Positions 9,253 through 18,226 of a stretch of DNA of 64,000 nt are shown here, in pieces (the first letter of the stretch is position 1; the number at the start of each line of letters is the position of its first letter). Both the position numbers and the translations under genes were made by a program. The notes under the pieces are model-generated. The model was not told the origin of the DNA, made no database searches, and was given only the letters and a program-made list of their open reading frames with translations. The stretch lies in assembly GCF_005768555.2 (NCBI RefSeq), contig NZ_VCHX02000065.1:1-64000 (forward strand), written 5' to 3'. The DNA comes from Streptomyces sporangiiformans (GTDB lineage: Bacteria; Actinomycetota; Actinomycetes; Streptomycetales; Streptomycetaceae).

Positions 9253-10329
9253 ATGTTCGAGGCGGTCGAGGAACTGATCGGCGAGCACGCCGATCTTGAG
9301 AAGAGGCTCGCCGACCCGTCGGTCCACGCGGACCAGGCGAACGCGCGCAAGCTGAACAAGCGCTACGCCGAGCTGACCCCGGTCGTCGCGACGTACCGCT
9401 CCTGGAGGCAGACCGGCGACGACGTCGAGACGGCCCGCGAATTCGCCGCCGACGACCCGGACTTCGCGGCCGAGGTCAAGGAACTGGAGAAGCAGCGCGA
9501 GGAGCTCACTGAGAAGCTCCGGCTGCTGCTGGTCCCGCGCGACCCCAGCGACGACAAGGACGTCATCCTCGAGATCAAAGCCGGCGCCGGCGGCGACGAG
9601 TCCGCGTTGTTCGCGGGCGACCTGCTGCGCATGTACCTGCGCTACGCCGAGCGCGTCGGCTGGAAGACCGAGATCATCGACTCCACCGAGTCCGAGCTCG
9701 GCGGCTACAAGGACGTCCAGGTCGCCGTGAAGACCAAGGGCGGCCAGGGCGCCACCGAGCCCGGCCAGGGCGTCTGGGCGCGGCTGAAGTACGAGGGCGG
9801 GGTGCACCGCGTGCAGCGCGTGCCCGCGACCGAGTCCCAGGGCCGGATCCACACCTCCGCCGCCGGTGTCCTCGTGACCCCCGAGGCCGAGGAGATCGAC
9901 GTCGAGATCAACCAGAATGATCTGAGGATCGACGTCTACCGCTCCTCCGGGCCCGGTGGCCAGTCCGTCAACACGACCGACTCCGCGGTGCGTATCACGC
10001 ACGTTCCCACCGGAGTCGTCGCCTCCTGCCAGAACGAGAAGAGCCAGTTGCAGAACAAGGAGCAGGCGATGCGTATCCTGCGCTCCAGGCTCCTCGCGGC
10101 GGCACAGGAGGAAGCGGAGAAGGAGGCCGCGGACGCCCGCCGCAGCCAGGTCCGTACCGTCGACCGCTCCGAGAAGATCCGTACGTACAACTTCCCGGAG
10201 AACCGCATTTCGGACCACCGCGTCGGCTTCAAGGCGTACAACCTGGACCAGGTACTGGACGGCGACCTCGACGCGGTGATCCAGGCCTGTGTGGACGCGG
10301 ACTCGGCCGCGAAGCTCGCCGCAGCCTGA
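9253..10329 (+). CDS. prfA: peptide chain release factor 1
   Basis: Recognises UAA/UAG and releases the nascent peptide. It carries the catalytic GGQ in [20 protein letters not shown] and a PAT tripeptide in [16 protein letters not shown] at the position of the stop-codon anticodon loop (PVT/PAT in RF1). The frame is open far upstream, but ATG 9253 follows GGAG at 9243-9246 and gives the usual RF1 N terminus and length (358 aa). It lies just upstream of prmC, which methylates the GGQ glutamine of its product. Confidence 0.96.
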   Translation: MFEAVEELIGEHADLEKRLADPSVHADQANARKLNKRYAELTPVVATYRSWRQTGDDVETAREFAADDPDFAAEVKELEKQREELTEKLRLLLVPRDPSDDKDVILEIKAGAGGDESALFAGDLLRMYLRYAERVGWKTEIIDSTESELGGYKDVQVAVKTKGGQGATEPGQGVWARLKYEGGVHRVQRVPATESQGRIHTSAAGVLVTPEAEEIDVEINQNDLRIDVYRSSGPGGQSVNTTDSAVRITHVPTGVVASCQNEKSQLQNKEQAMRILRSRLLAAAQEEAEKEAADARRSQVRTVDRSEKIRTYNFPENRISDHRVGFKAYNLDQVLDGDLDAVIQACVDADSAAKLAAA

Positions 10330-10363
10330 CGTACACGACAACAGCTCAGCCCGGAGGACCAGC

Positions 10364-11245
10364 GTGCAGCAACACAGTGGGGGGCGGCCCCCCAACCCCC
10401 GCAGCGTGCTGCTCGCGGAAGTCGCCCAGGCCACCCAGCGGTTGGCCGACGCCGGCGTGCCCTCGCCGCGCAACGACGCGGAGGAGCTCGCAGCCTTTGT
10501 GCACGGTGTGAAGCGGGGCGGGCTGCACACCGTCAAGGACGCCGACTTCGACGCCCGGTACTGGGAGGTCATCGCGCGCCGCGAGGCCCGCGAGCCGCTC
10601 CAGCACATCACCGGGCGGGCCTTCTTCCGGTATCTGGAACTCCAGGTCGGGCCAGGGGTGTTCGTGCCGCGCCCGGAGACCGAGTCGGTCGTCGGGTGGG
10701 CCATAGACGCCGTACGCGCGATGGACGTCGTCGAGCCGCTCATCGTCGACCTGTGCACGGGATCCGGGGCCATCGCGCTCGCCATGGCGCAGGAGGTGCC
10801 GCGCTCCCGCGTGCACGCCGTGGAGCTGTCCGAGGACGCGCTCCAGTGGACGCGCAAGAACGTCGAGGGATCCAGGGTCGACCTGCGTCAGGGAGACGCC
10901 CTGGACGCCTTCCACGACCTCGACGGCCAGGTGGACCTCGTCATCTCCAACCCGCCGTACATCCCGCTGACCGAGTGGGAGTACGTCGCGCCCGAGGCCC
11001 GGGACTACGATCCCGGCCTCGCCCTCTTCTCCGGCGAGGACGGACTCGACCTCATTCGCGGTCTGGAGCGCACCGCGCACCGGCTGCTGCGCCCCGGCGG
11101 CGTCGTCGTCATCGAGCACGCCGACACCCAGGGCGGGCAGGTGCCGTGGATCTTCACCGAGGAGCGGGGCTGGGCCGACGCCGCCGACCACCCCGACCTC
11201 AACAACCGACCGCGGTTCGCGACCGCCCGCAGGGCGACGCCGTGA
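10364..11245 (+). CDS. prmC: release factor glutamine methyltransferase
   Basis: SAM-dependent N5-methylation of the GGQ glutamine of release factors. The SAM-binding motif is VDLCTGSGAIALA and the catalytic NPPY lies in LVISNPPYIPL. An N-terminal helical release-factor-binding domain is present. The GTG start at 10364 follows GGAGGA (10353-10358); it lies 34 bp after the prfA stop. prfA-prmC-sua5 is a conserved translation cluster. Confidence 0.94.
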   Translation: MQQHSGGRPPNPRSVLLAEVAQATQRLADAGVPSPRNDAEELAAFVHGVKRGGLHTVKDADFDARYWEVIARREAREPLQHITGRAFFRYLELQVGPGVFVPRPETESVVGWAIDAVRAMDVVEPLIVDLCTGSGAIALAMAQEVPRSRVHAVELSEDALQWTRKNVEGSRVDLRQGDALDAFHDLDGQVDLVISNPPYIPLTEWEYVAPEARDYDPGLALFSGEDGLDLIRGLERTAHRLLRPGGVVVIEHADTQGGQVPWIFTEERGWADAADHPDLNNRPRFATARRATP

Positions 11246-11298
11246 GTACGCGCTTCAGCACTTCCAGCCAGCAGTACGTGTACGAGGAGGCTCGCTAA
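11242..11298 (+). CDS. possible 18-codon micro-ORF between prmC and sua5
   Basis: A GTG overlapping the prmC stop (GTGA) opens a frame of 18 codons (VSTRFSTSSQQYVYEEAR) that ends 2 bp before the sua5 ATG. The overlapping start and the tight fit suggest translational coupling that carries ribosomes from prmC to sua5. The sua5 ribosome binding site (GAGGAGG) lies inside it. No other support; it may be chance. Confidence 0.25.
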   Translation: MSTRFSTSSQQYVYEEAR

Positions 11299-11300
11299 CG

Positions 11301-11948
11301 ATGGCACGGCGATACGACACCAACGACGCCACCGACCGCGCGACCGGTCTGCGCGAGGCCGCGTCCGCCGTCCGCCGCGGCGAGCTCGTGGTCCTCCCCA
11401 CCGACACCGTGTACGGCGTGGGCGCCGACGCGTTCTCCTCGGAGGCCGTTTCCGACCTGCTGGAGGCCAAGGGCCGGGGGCGCAACATGCCCACTCCCGT
11501 GCTCATCGGCTCCCCGAACACGCTGCACGGGCTGGTCACCGACTTCTCCGAGATGGCCTGGGAGCTCGTCGACGCGTTCTGGCCGGGTGCCCTGACCCTC
11601 GTCGCCAAGCACCAGCCGTCGCTGCAGTGGGACCTGGGGGACACCCGTGGCACCGTTGCCGTGCGCATGCCGCTGCACCCGGTGGCGATCGAGCTGCTGA
11701 CCGAGGTCGGCCCCATGGCCGTGTCCTCGGCGAACCTGACCGGTCACCCGGCGCCGGAGGACTGCGACGCCGCGCAGGAGATGCTCGGCGACTCCATCTC
11801 GGTCTACCTGGACGGCGGCCCGACTCCGGGCAACGTCCCTTCCTCGATCGTCGACGTCACCGGCAAGGTGCCCGTCCTGCTGCGCGCGGGCGCCCTGTCC
11901 GAAGAGGAGCTCAGGAAGGTCGTACCCGACCTCGAGGTGGCGAATTGA
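11301..11948 (+). CDS. sua5: L-threonylcarbamoyladenylate synthase (Sua5/YwlC/YrdC)
   Basis: Makes threonylcarbamoyl-AMP from threonine, bicarbonate and ATP for the t6A modification of tRNAs that read ANN codons. The YrdC fold is shown by RRGELVVLPTDTVYGVGADA, the basic KGRGRNMPTPVLI block, the FWPGALTLV motif and TRGTVAVRMPLHP. At 215 aa it has the YrdC domain only, without the longer C-terminal Sua5 domain. Start ATG 11301 with GAGGAGG upstream. Confidence 0.93.
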   Translation: MARRYDTNDATDRATGLREAASAVRRGELVVLPTDTVYGVGADAFSSEAVSDLLEAKGRGRNMPTPVLIGSPNTLHGLVTDFSEMAWELVDAFWPGALTLVAKHQPSLQWDLGDTRGTVAVRMPLHPVAIELLTEVGPMAVSSANLTGHPAPEDCDAAQEMLGDSISVYLDGGPTPGNVPSSIVDVTGKVPVLLRAGALSEEELRKVVPDLEVAN

Positions 11949-12625
11949 CAGCCCCTGAAGCGGGGCGTGGCATAGGCACGGGGAACACGGGGAACGCGGG
12001 GACTCACTGGGACGGGGCCTCGGGGGACTCTTTCCGCATCCTCCACGTCAGCACCGGCAATGTGTGCCGCTCGCCGATCACCGAGCGGCTGACCCGCCAT
12101 GCCCTGGCGGACCGGCTCGGCGACCCTTTGTGGGGCGGCCTGATAGTGGAGAGCGCCGGCACCTGGGGCCACGAGGGCGCGCCCATGGAGGCCAACGCGG
12201 AGACGGTCCTCGCGGACTTCGGAGCGGATGCCTCCGGCTTTGTGGGCCGGGAACTGCTGGACGAGCACGTGATCAGGGCCGACCTGGTGCTGACGGCCAC
12301 GCGCGACCACCGCGCACAGGTCATCTCCATGGGCCACTCCGCGGGCCTGCGCACCTTCACGCTCAAGGAGTTCACCCGCCTCGTGAAGGCGATCGACGGC
12401 GCGACGCTGCCGCCCCTGGAGGATGGCGTGGTCGCTCGTGCCCGGGCGTTGGTGCGCGCGGCGGCGGCGCTGCGTGGGTGGCTGCTGGCGCCGACGGCGG
12501 AGGCGGACGAGGTGTATGACCCGTATGGGGCGCCGTTGCCGTTCTTTCGTTCGGTGGGGGATGAGATCCATCAGGCGTTGGATCCGGTGGTGACGGCGTT
12601 GACGGGGGTTGCCGCGCGGGCTTGA
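11945..12625 (+). CDS. low-molecular-weight protein-tyrosine-phosphatase homologue with Ser at the nucleophile position
   Basis: LMW-PTP fold. The P-loop reads HVSTGNVCRSPIT (residues 35-47); the family signature is C-X5-R, as in VCLGNICRSP, and the nucleophile Cys is here Ser36 (codon AGC), while Cys41 and Arg42 are kept. The distal acid loop YDPYGAP (Asp192-Pro193) is also kept. A serine here normally abolishes phosphatase turnover, so this may bind phosphotyrosine proteins or use other chemistry. The TTG start overlaps the sua5 stop (TTGA), giving a Gly/Thr-rich 29-residue N-terminal extension. 226 aa, longer than the usual 150-165. Confidence 0.8.
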   Translation: MTAPEAGRGIGTGNTGNAGTHWDGASGDSFRILHVSTGNVCRSPITERLTRHALADRLGDPLWGGLIVESAGTWGHEGAPMEANAETVLADFGADASGFVGRELLDEHVIRADLVLTATRDHRAQVISMGHSAGLRTFTLKEFTRLVKAIDGATLPPLEDGVVARARALVRAAAALRGWLLAPTAEADEVYDPYGAPLPFFRSVGDEIHQALDPVVTALTGVAARA

Positions 12626-12771
12626 GCCGGGGGTGCGTACGGCGGCGGCGCGGGGCGTCCGCGGGGTCGGTGCCGGGGCTGGTTCGTGTACCGGGTCGGA
12701 CGTAACAGCGGGCGCTGTGGGGAGCGTGGTTCTACATTGGACTGAGATCCCGCCGAGGACCGGAGTCCACC

Positions 12772-14022
12772 ATGGTGGTCACGCATACGCTGGAAGGCCT
12801 GCTGCCGACCGATGTGCTCGGTCGGCAGGATCCCGAGCTGGCCGAGATTCTCATCGGCGAGCTGGACCGGCAGTCGACGACGCTGCAGCTGATCGCCGCC
12901 GAGAACTTCACCTCGCCCGCGGTGCTCGCGGCCCTGGGGTCGCCGCTCGCCAACAAGTACGCCGAGGGATATCCCGGCGCCCGGCATCACGGCGGATGCG
13001 AGATCGTGGACGTGGCCGAGCGCATCGCCGTCGAGCGCACCAAGGCCCTCTTCGGAGCCGAACACGCCAACGTCCAGTCCCACTCGGGGTCTTCGGCCGT
13101 GCTCGCCGCGTACGCGGCCCTGCTGCGGCCCGGGGACACCGTCCTCGCCATGGGCCTCCCGCACGGCGGCCACCTCACCCACGGCTCACCCGCCAACTTC
13201 TCGGGCCGCTGGTTCGACTTCGTCGGCTACGGCGTCGACCCGGAGAGCGGGCTCATCGACTACGACCAGGTGCTCGCGCTGGCCCGGACGCACCGCCCCA
13301 AGGCCATCGTGTGCGGGTCCATCTCCTACCCGAGGCATATCGACTACGGCGCCTTCAAGGACGTGGCCGAGGCGGTGGGCGCGTATCTCATCGCCGACGC
13401 CGCCCATCCCATCGGGCTCGTCGCCGGGGGAGCGGCACCCAGTCCGGTGCCGTACGCCGACATCGTCTGCGCGACCACGCACAAGGTGCTGCGCGGCCCG
13501 CGCGGCGGCATGCTGCTGTGCGGCGCGGAGCTGGCCGAGCGCGTCGACCGGGCCGTCTTCCCGTTCACCCAGGGCGGCGCCCAGATGCACACGATCGCCG
13601 CCAAGGCCGTAGCGTTCGGCGAGGCGGCGACGTCGGCCTTCACCGCGTACGCCCATCAAGTGGTCGTGAACGCCCGGGCGTTGGCGCGGGGCCTGGCCGC
13701 CGAGGGGCTCGCGGTCACCACCGGTGGCACCGACACCCACCTGCTGACCGTCGACCCGGCCCCGCTCGGCGTGGACGCCCGCACCGCCCGCGGCCGCCTG
13801 GCCGCCGCCGGAATGGTCCTCGACACCTGCGCCCTGCCCCACCCGGACGTGCGCGGACTGCGCCTGGGCACGGCCGCCGTCACCACCCAAGGCATGGGTG
13901 AGGTCGAAATGTCCCGGATCGCCGTACTGTTCGCCGAGGCGCTGCGTGAGGAACGTGCGGGCCGCGAGGTACGTGAAGAAGTACGGGACCTGACCGGAAG
14001 ATTTCCGCCGTATCCGGTCTAG
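12772..14022 (+). CDS. glyA: serine hydroxymethyltransferase paralogue, divergent
   Basis: PLP enzyme of the SHMT family (serine plus THF to glycine plus methylene-THF). The PLP lysine is Lys238 in CATTHKVLRGPRGG, and NVQSHSGSSAV, HGGHLTHGSPANFSG and the GCE motif are conserved. It differs from standard GlyA at the Tyr pair of YPG-RYYGGCE, which is His72-His73 here, and in the ADAAHPIGLVAGG loop, where standard enzymes have D-M-A-H-x-A-GL. 416 aa, close to the usual length. It may be a second SHMT or an enzyme acting on other beta-hydroxy amino acids. Start ATG 12772 with GAGGACCGGAG upstream. Confidence 0.85.
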   Translation: MVVTHTLEGLLPTDVLGRQDPELAEILIGELDRQSTTLQLIAAENFTSPAVLAALGSPLANKYAEGYPGARHHGGCEIVDVAERIAVERTKALFGAEHANVQSHSGSSAVLAAYAALLRPGDTVLAMGLPHGGHLTHGSPANFSGRWFDFVGYGVDPESGLIDYDQVLALARTHRPKAIVCGSISYPRHIDYGAFKDVAEAVGAYLIADAAHPIGLVAGGAAPSPVPYADIVCATTHKVLRGPRGGMLLCGAELAERVDRAVFPFTQGGAQMHTIAAKAVAFGEAATSAFTAYAHQVVVNARALARGLAAEGLAVTTGGTDTHLLTVDPAPLGVDARTARGRLAAAGMVLDTCALPHPDVRGLRLGTAAVTTQGMGEVEMSRIAVLFAEALREERAGREVREEVRDLTGRFPPYPV

Positions 14023-14151
14023 CGCGGGGTGGACGCGAACCTGTGCACAGACACTCGTGCAACCATCGGCTCTACCCGGAAGTCCCCAACCGTATGCGCT
14101 CGGAGCTAGGGTGTGGGGCTGAGATGGCCAGCGACACCTGTGGGGAAGCCT

Positions 14152-15561
14152 GTGCGTGAATACCTCCTGACGCTCTGCATCACGGCCGCGGTGACGTACC
14201 TGCTGACCGGGCCGGTGCGGAAATTCGCGATCGTGGCCGGGGCGATGCCGGAGATCCGGGCACGTGACGTGCACCGGGAACCCACGCCACGGCTCGGCGG
14301 AATCGCGATGTTCTTCGGACTGTGCGCCGGCCTGCTGGTCGCCGACCATCTGACGAACCTCAGCGAGGTGTTCGAGAACTCCAACGAACCCCGCGCGCTG
14401 CTCTCCGGAGCCGCCCTGATCTGGCTGATCGGCGTCCTGGACGACAAGTTCGAGATCGACGCCCTCATCAAGCTGGGCGGCCAGATGATCGCCGCCGGCG
14501 TCATGGTGATGCAGGGCCTGACGATCCTGTGGCTGCCGGTGCCGGGCGTCGGCTCGGTCTCGCTGACCCAGTGGCAGGGCACGCTGCTGACCGTCGCGCT
14601 CGTCGTCATCACCATCAACGCCGTGAACTTCGTCGACGGCCTCGACGGTCTCGCCGCCGGCATGGTCTGCATCGCGGCCGCGGCGTTCTTCATGTACGCG
14701 TACCGCATCTGGTACGGCTACGGGCTCGAGTCCGCCGCCCCCGCGACCCTGTTCTCCGCGATCCTGATGGGCATGTGTCTCGGCTTCCTGCCGCACAACA
14801 TGCACCCCGCCCGTATCTTCATGGGCGACTCGGGCTCGATGCTGATCGGCCTCGTCCTCGCGGCCGGCGCCATCTCCATCACCGGGCAGGTCGACCCCGA
14901 CGCGATGAACCTGTTCGCCGGGTCCGAGAAAGCGGCCGTGCACCAGACGGTGCCGGTCTACATCCCGCTGCTGCTGCCGCTGACGATCATCGCCGTCCCG
15001 GCGGCCGACCTGGTGCTCGCCATCGTGCGGCGCACCTGGCGCGGACAGTCCCCGTTCGCCGCCGACCGCGGGCACCTGCATCACCGCCTGCTGGAGATCG
15101 GGCACTCGCACAGCCGGGCCGTGCTCATCATGTACTTCTGGTCGGCCCTGATCGCCTTCGGCGCCCTCGCGTACTCGGTGAACTCGGGGGCCATGTGGAT
15201 CGTGCTCGGCATCATGGCGCTCAGCGCGGTGGGCCTGGTCCTGCTCCTGCTGCCCCGCTTCACACCGCGCACCCCGCGCTGGGCCGAGGCCTTCGTGCCC
15301 CCGCGGTACCGGCGCCGGATCGCCGCGGAAGCGGAGGAAGCCGCGGAGGCAGGGGATGCCGCGGAGGCGGGGGCGCAGGCGGCGCCCTCGGCCGCGTACG
15401 CCACGAGCGGCGAAGGCACGAGTGTGGGCGGCGAGGGGCGCACCGGCGACGCGGGACGCCGCGCTCCGGTGGTCGCCGGAGTCTCAGGAGTCAATGGGGC
15501 GACGGCTGTTGGCGCCCGTGCGCGTCTCCTGGAGGGGCGTGAGGCGCGATCGTCACGCTAG
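14152..15561 (+). CDS. WecA/TagO-type undecaprenyl-phosphate sugar-1-phosphate transferase
   Basis: Polytopic membrane enzyme of the MraY/WecA/TagO family that moves HexNAc-1-phosphate from UDP-sugar to undecaprenyl phosphate, starting teichoic acid or other wall polymer synthesis. Family motifs: an early RARDVHREPTPRLGGIA cytosolic loop, NAVNFVDGLDGLAAG (catalytic Asp), MGDSGSMLIG and the basic RRTWRGQSPFAADRGHLHHRL loop. About ten or eleven membrane segments. The last 80 residues are an Ala/Glu/Gly-rich cytosolic tail. GTG 14152 is the preferred start (GGGGAAG upstream); in-frame GTGs at 14113 and 14140 are alternatives. The LCP protein at 6491 could act later in the same wall-polymer pathway. 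Confidence 0.88.
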   Translation: MREYLLTLCITAAVTYLLTGPVRKFAIVAGAMPEIRARDVHREPTPRLGGIAMFFGLCAGLLVADHLTNLSEVFENSNEPRALLSGAALIWLIGVLDDKFEIDALIKLGGQMIAAGVMVMQGLTILWLPVPGVGSVSLTQWQGTLLTVALVVITINAVNFVDGLDGLAAGMVCIAAAAFFMYAYRIWYGYGLESAAPATLFSAILMGMCLGFLPHNMHPARIFMGDSGSMLIGLVLAAGAISITGQVDPDAMNLFAGSEKAAVHQTVPVYIPLLLPLTIIAVPAADLVLAIVRRTWRGQSPFAADRGHLHHRLLEIGHSHSRAVLIMYFWSALIAFGALAYSVNSGAMWIVLGIMALSAVGLVLLLLPRFTPRTPRWAEAFVPPRYRRRIAAEAEEAAEAGDAAEAGAQAAPSAAYATSGEGTSVGGEGRTGDAGRRAPVVAGVSGVNGATAVGARARLLEGREARSSR

Positions 15562-15845
15562 AGCAAGGTAAGAGTTTTACCGGGCACGCACATCGCAAAT
15601 CGCCCCAATATCAGACATCTTGGCTCTGCGGGTGCACAGACGCGCATGTTCACTCTCATGTGTGACGCCGAGCACATCAAGCAGGTAAAGACCTCATCAA
15701 ATAGTTTGTGATACGGTTCACGAAAGCCCGGGGTAGAGCCGAAGGACCGCAGTGCGACGGTTCATTGGCGTGAGGTTCTCTCTCGACCCGGGATTACGCT
15801 CGTCCATGACGACACCTGCCCCCTTCAGTAAGCGGAGTTGCCGCC

Positions 15846-16283
15846 ATGCCGTCCAATGACGCCCGGATTCTCCTTCAGGCTGCCGTGCCCACGGCTGCCG
15901 TCGGCGCGATTGCCGCCGTCGTCAGTGGTGTGGTCACCGGGGGCAAGGGGGCGGTCGGGGCGGTCGTCGCGACGCTGGTCGTGATCCTCTTCATGGGTAT
16001 CGGGTTGTACGTTCTGCAGCGCACCGCCAAATCGCTTCCGCACCTTTTCCAGGCCATGGGTCTGATGCTCTATACGGCACAGATCCTGCTGCTGTTCATG
16101 TTCGTCGCCGCGTTCAAGGACACGACGCTGTTCAACCCCAAGGCCTTCGCGTTCACGCTGGTCGCCGCCACCCTCGTGTGGATCGGCTGCCAGGCTCTTG
16201 CTCAGATGAAGGCCAAGATCCTCTACGTCGAACCCGATCCCTCGAAGGACGAAAAGCCTGAGAAGACGGGGCCCTCGTCGTGA
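15846..16283 (+). CDS. atpI: ATP synthase assembly protein I
   Basis: Small 145-aa membrane protein at the head of the atp operon, thought to help assemble the c-ring. Four hydrophobic segments are visible (for example VPTAAVGAIAAVVSGVV and VGAVVATLVVILFMGIGLYV), then a charged C terminus (SKDEKPEKTGPSS). Assignment rests on size, topology and position; AtpI sequences are poorly conserved. The 284 bp upstream should hold the operon promoter, but I could not pick one with confidence. Confidence 0.8.
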   Translation: MPSNDARILLQAAVPTAAVGAIAAVVSGVVTGGKGAVGAVVATLVVILFMGIGLYVLQRTAKSLPHLFQAMGLMLYTAQILLLFMFVAAFKDTTLFNPKAFAFTLVAATLVWIGCQALAQMKAKILYVEPDPSKDEKPEKTGPSS

Positions 16284-16508
16284 GAGGTAGGGCCGGGATA
16301 AGTAGGCGTAAGAGATCCTGCTATCGTCCGGTGCCAACTGCGGCATCGCGGGCGCGGGCATCCGAGCTGACGCCTGCTCTAGTGCGAGGCTCGATGCCCT
16401 ACTGCCGCCCCCACATCCGTAACACCAGTCCAGTGCCGAACCGCGGCTGCGCGCCGCGCCGACACAACGAGGTTGCCGTACCTATGCGTCACGCCGAAGG
16501 AGCCCGTG

Positions 16509-17327
16509 GTGAGTGCTGACCAGACCCAGCTCGCCTTTGACTGGAGCTGTCGGATCATGTCCGACAACGGCTGCGGCTTCCCGGCTCCGGGCCTGCACTC
16601 GTTCCTCTTCAAGCCGCTGGTCGAGGTCGGCGGGTTCGAGTTCAACAAGGTGATGCTGCTCGCCCTCATCACCACGGGGCTCGTCATCAGTTTCTTCTAC
16701 GCGGCTTTCGGCAAGGCCAAGGTGGTCCCGGGCAGGCTGCAGATGGTCGGCGAGGCCGGGTATGACTTCGTCCGCCGCGGCATCGTGTACGAGACCCTCG
16801 GTAAGAAGGAGGGCGAGAAGTACGTCCCCTTCATGGTCTCGCTGTTCTTCTTCATCTGGATCATGAACATCTGGTCCGTGATCCCGCTGGCCCAGTTCCC
16901 GGTCTCGTCGATCATCGCGTTCCCGATGGTGTTGGCCGCCATCGTCTGGATCATCTGGGTCTCGCTGACGTTCAAGCGCCACGGTTTCGTCGGCTTCTTC
17001 AAGAACGTCACTGGCTACGACAAGTCGCTGGGCGCGGTTCTGCCGCTCGTGATGGTCATTGAGTTCTTCTCGAACCTGCTGGTCCGACCGTTCACGCACG
17101 CGGTCCGACTCTTCGCCAACATGTTCGCCGGCCACCTGATGCTGGTGATGTTCACCGTTGCCTCCTGGTACTTGCTGAACAGCTGGATGATCCCGGCGGC
17201 CGGTGTCTCCTTCGTCATGACCATGGTCATGATCCTCTTCGAGCTTTTCGTGCAGGCTGTTCAGGCGTACGTCTTCGTGCTGCTGGCCTGCTCGTACATC
17301 CAGGGCGCACTGGCCGAGCACCACTGA
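16509..17327 (+). CDS. atpB: F0F1 ATP synthase subunit a
   Basis: Proton-channel stator subunit of Fo. The essential Arg lies in PFTHAVRLFANMFAGHLML. About five or six membrane helices, ending in AYVFVLLACSYIQGALAEHH, typical of the family. The frame continues upstream, but the GTG at 16509 has GAAGGAG 7-8 bp upstream and yields the actinobacterial N terminus SADQTQLAFDWS. Second gene of the operon. Confidence 0.95.
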   Translation: MSADQTQLAFDWSCRIMSDNGCGFPAPGLHSFLFKPLVEVGGFEFNKVMLLALITTGLVISFFYAAFGKAKVVPGRLQMVGEAGYDFVRRGIVYETLGKKEGEKYVPFMVSLFFFIWIMNIWSVIPLAQFPVSSIIAFPMVLAAIVWIIWVSLTFKRHGFVGFFKNVTGYDKSLGAVLPLVMVIEFFSNLLVRPFTHAVRLFANMFAGHLMLVMFTVASWYLLNSWMIPAAGVSFVMTMVMILFELFVQAVQAYVFVLLACSYIQGALAEHH

Positions 17328-17636
<309 letters not shown>

Positions 17637-17677
17637 CCGGACCTTGACGAGCGAACTTTTCAACGGAAGGCACTGAT

Positions 17678-18226
17678 GTGATCGCCAACCTGGTACAGCT
17701 GGCGGCCGAGGAGGAGCAGAACCCGCTCGTCCCGCCGGGTCCCGAGCTGCTCGTCGGCACCATCGCCTTCGCCATCGTGTTCTTCTTCTTCTGGAAGAAG
17801 CTCCTCCCGAACATCAACAAGGTTCTGGAAGAGCGCCGCGCGGCGATCGAAGGCGGTATCGAAGAGGCCGACGCCATGAAGGTCGAGGCCCAGAGCGTGC
17901 TGGAGCAGTACAAGGCTCAGCTCGCCGAGGCCCGGCACGAGGCCGCGCGTCTGCGCCAGGAGGCGCAGGAGCAGGGCGCCGCGCTCATCGCCGAGATGCG
18001 TGCGGAAGGCCAGCGGCAGCGTGAGGAGATCATCGCCGCCGGTCACACGCAGATCGAGGCCGACCGCAAGGCCGCCGCGTCCGCGCTGCGTCAGGACGTG
18101 GGCAAGCTCGCCACCGACCTGGCCGGCAAGCTCGTCGGCGAGTCCCTTGAGGACCACGCCCGTCAGAGCCGCACCATCGACCGCTTCCTCGACGAGCTCG
18201 AGGAGAAGGCCGAGGCGACTCGATGA
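17678..18226 (+). CDS. atpF: F0F1 ATP synthase subunit b
   Basis: Peripheral stalk subunit: one N-terminal membrane helix (LLVGTIAFAIVFFFFWKKLLP) followed by a long charged coiled coil that reaches F1. 182 aa. GTG start (17678) with GGAAGG 7 bp upstream. The stop overlaps the atpH start (ATGA), so the two stalk subunits are translationally coupled. Confidence 0.96.
   Translation: MIANLVQLAAEEEQNPLVPPGPELLVGTIAFAIVFFFFWKKLLPNINKVLEERRAAIEGGIEEADAMKVEAQSVLEQYKAQLAEARHEAARLRQEAQEQGAALIAEMRAEGQRQREEIIAAGHTQIEADRKAAASALRQDVGKLATDLAGKLVGESLEDHARQSRTIDRFLDELEEKAEATR

Noticed and set aside
15562..15845. Promoter of the atp operon
   Set aside because: Candidates such as TTGTGA and TAGAGC were tried but none gives a 16-18 bp spacing; I did not report a specific site.
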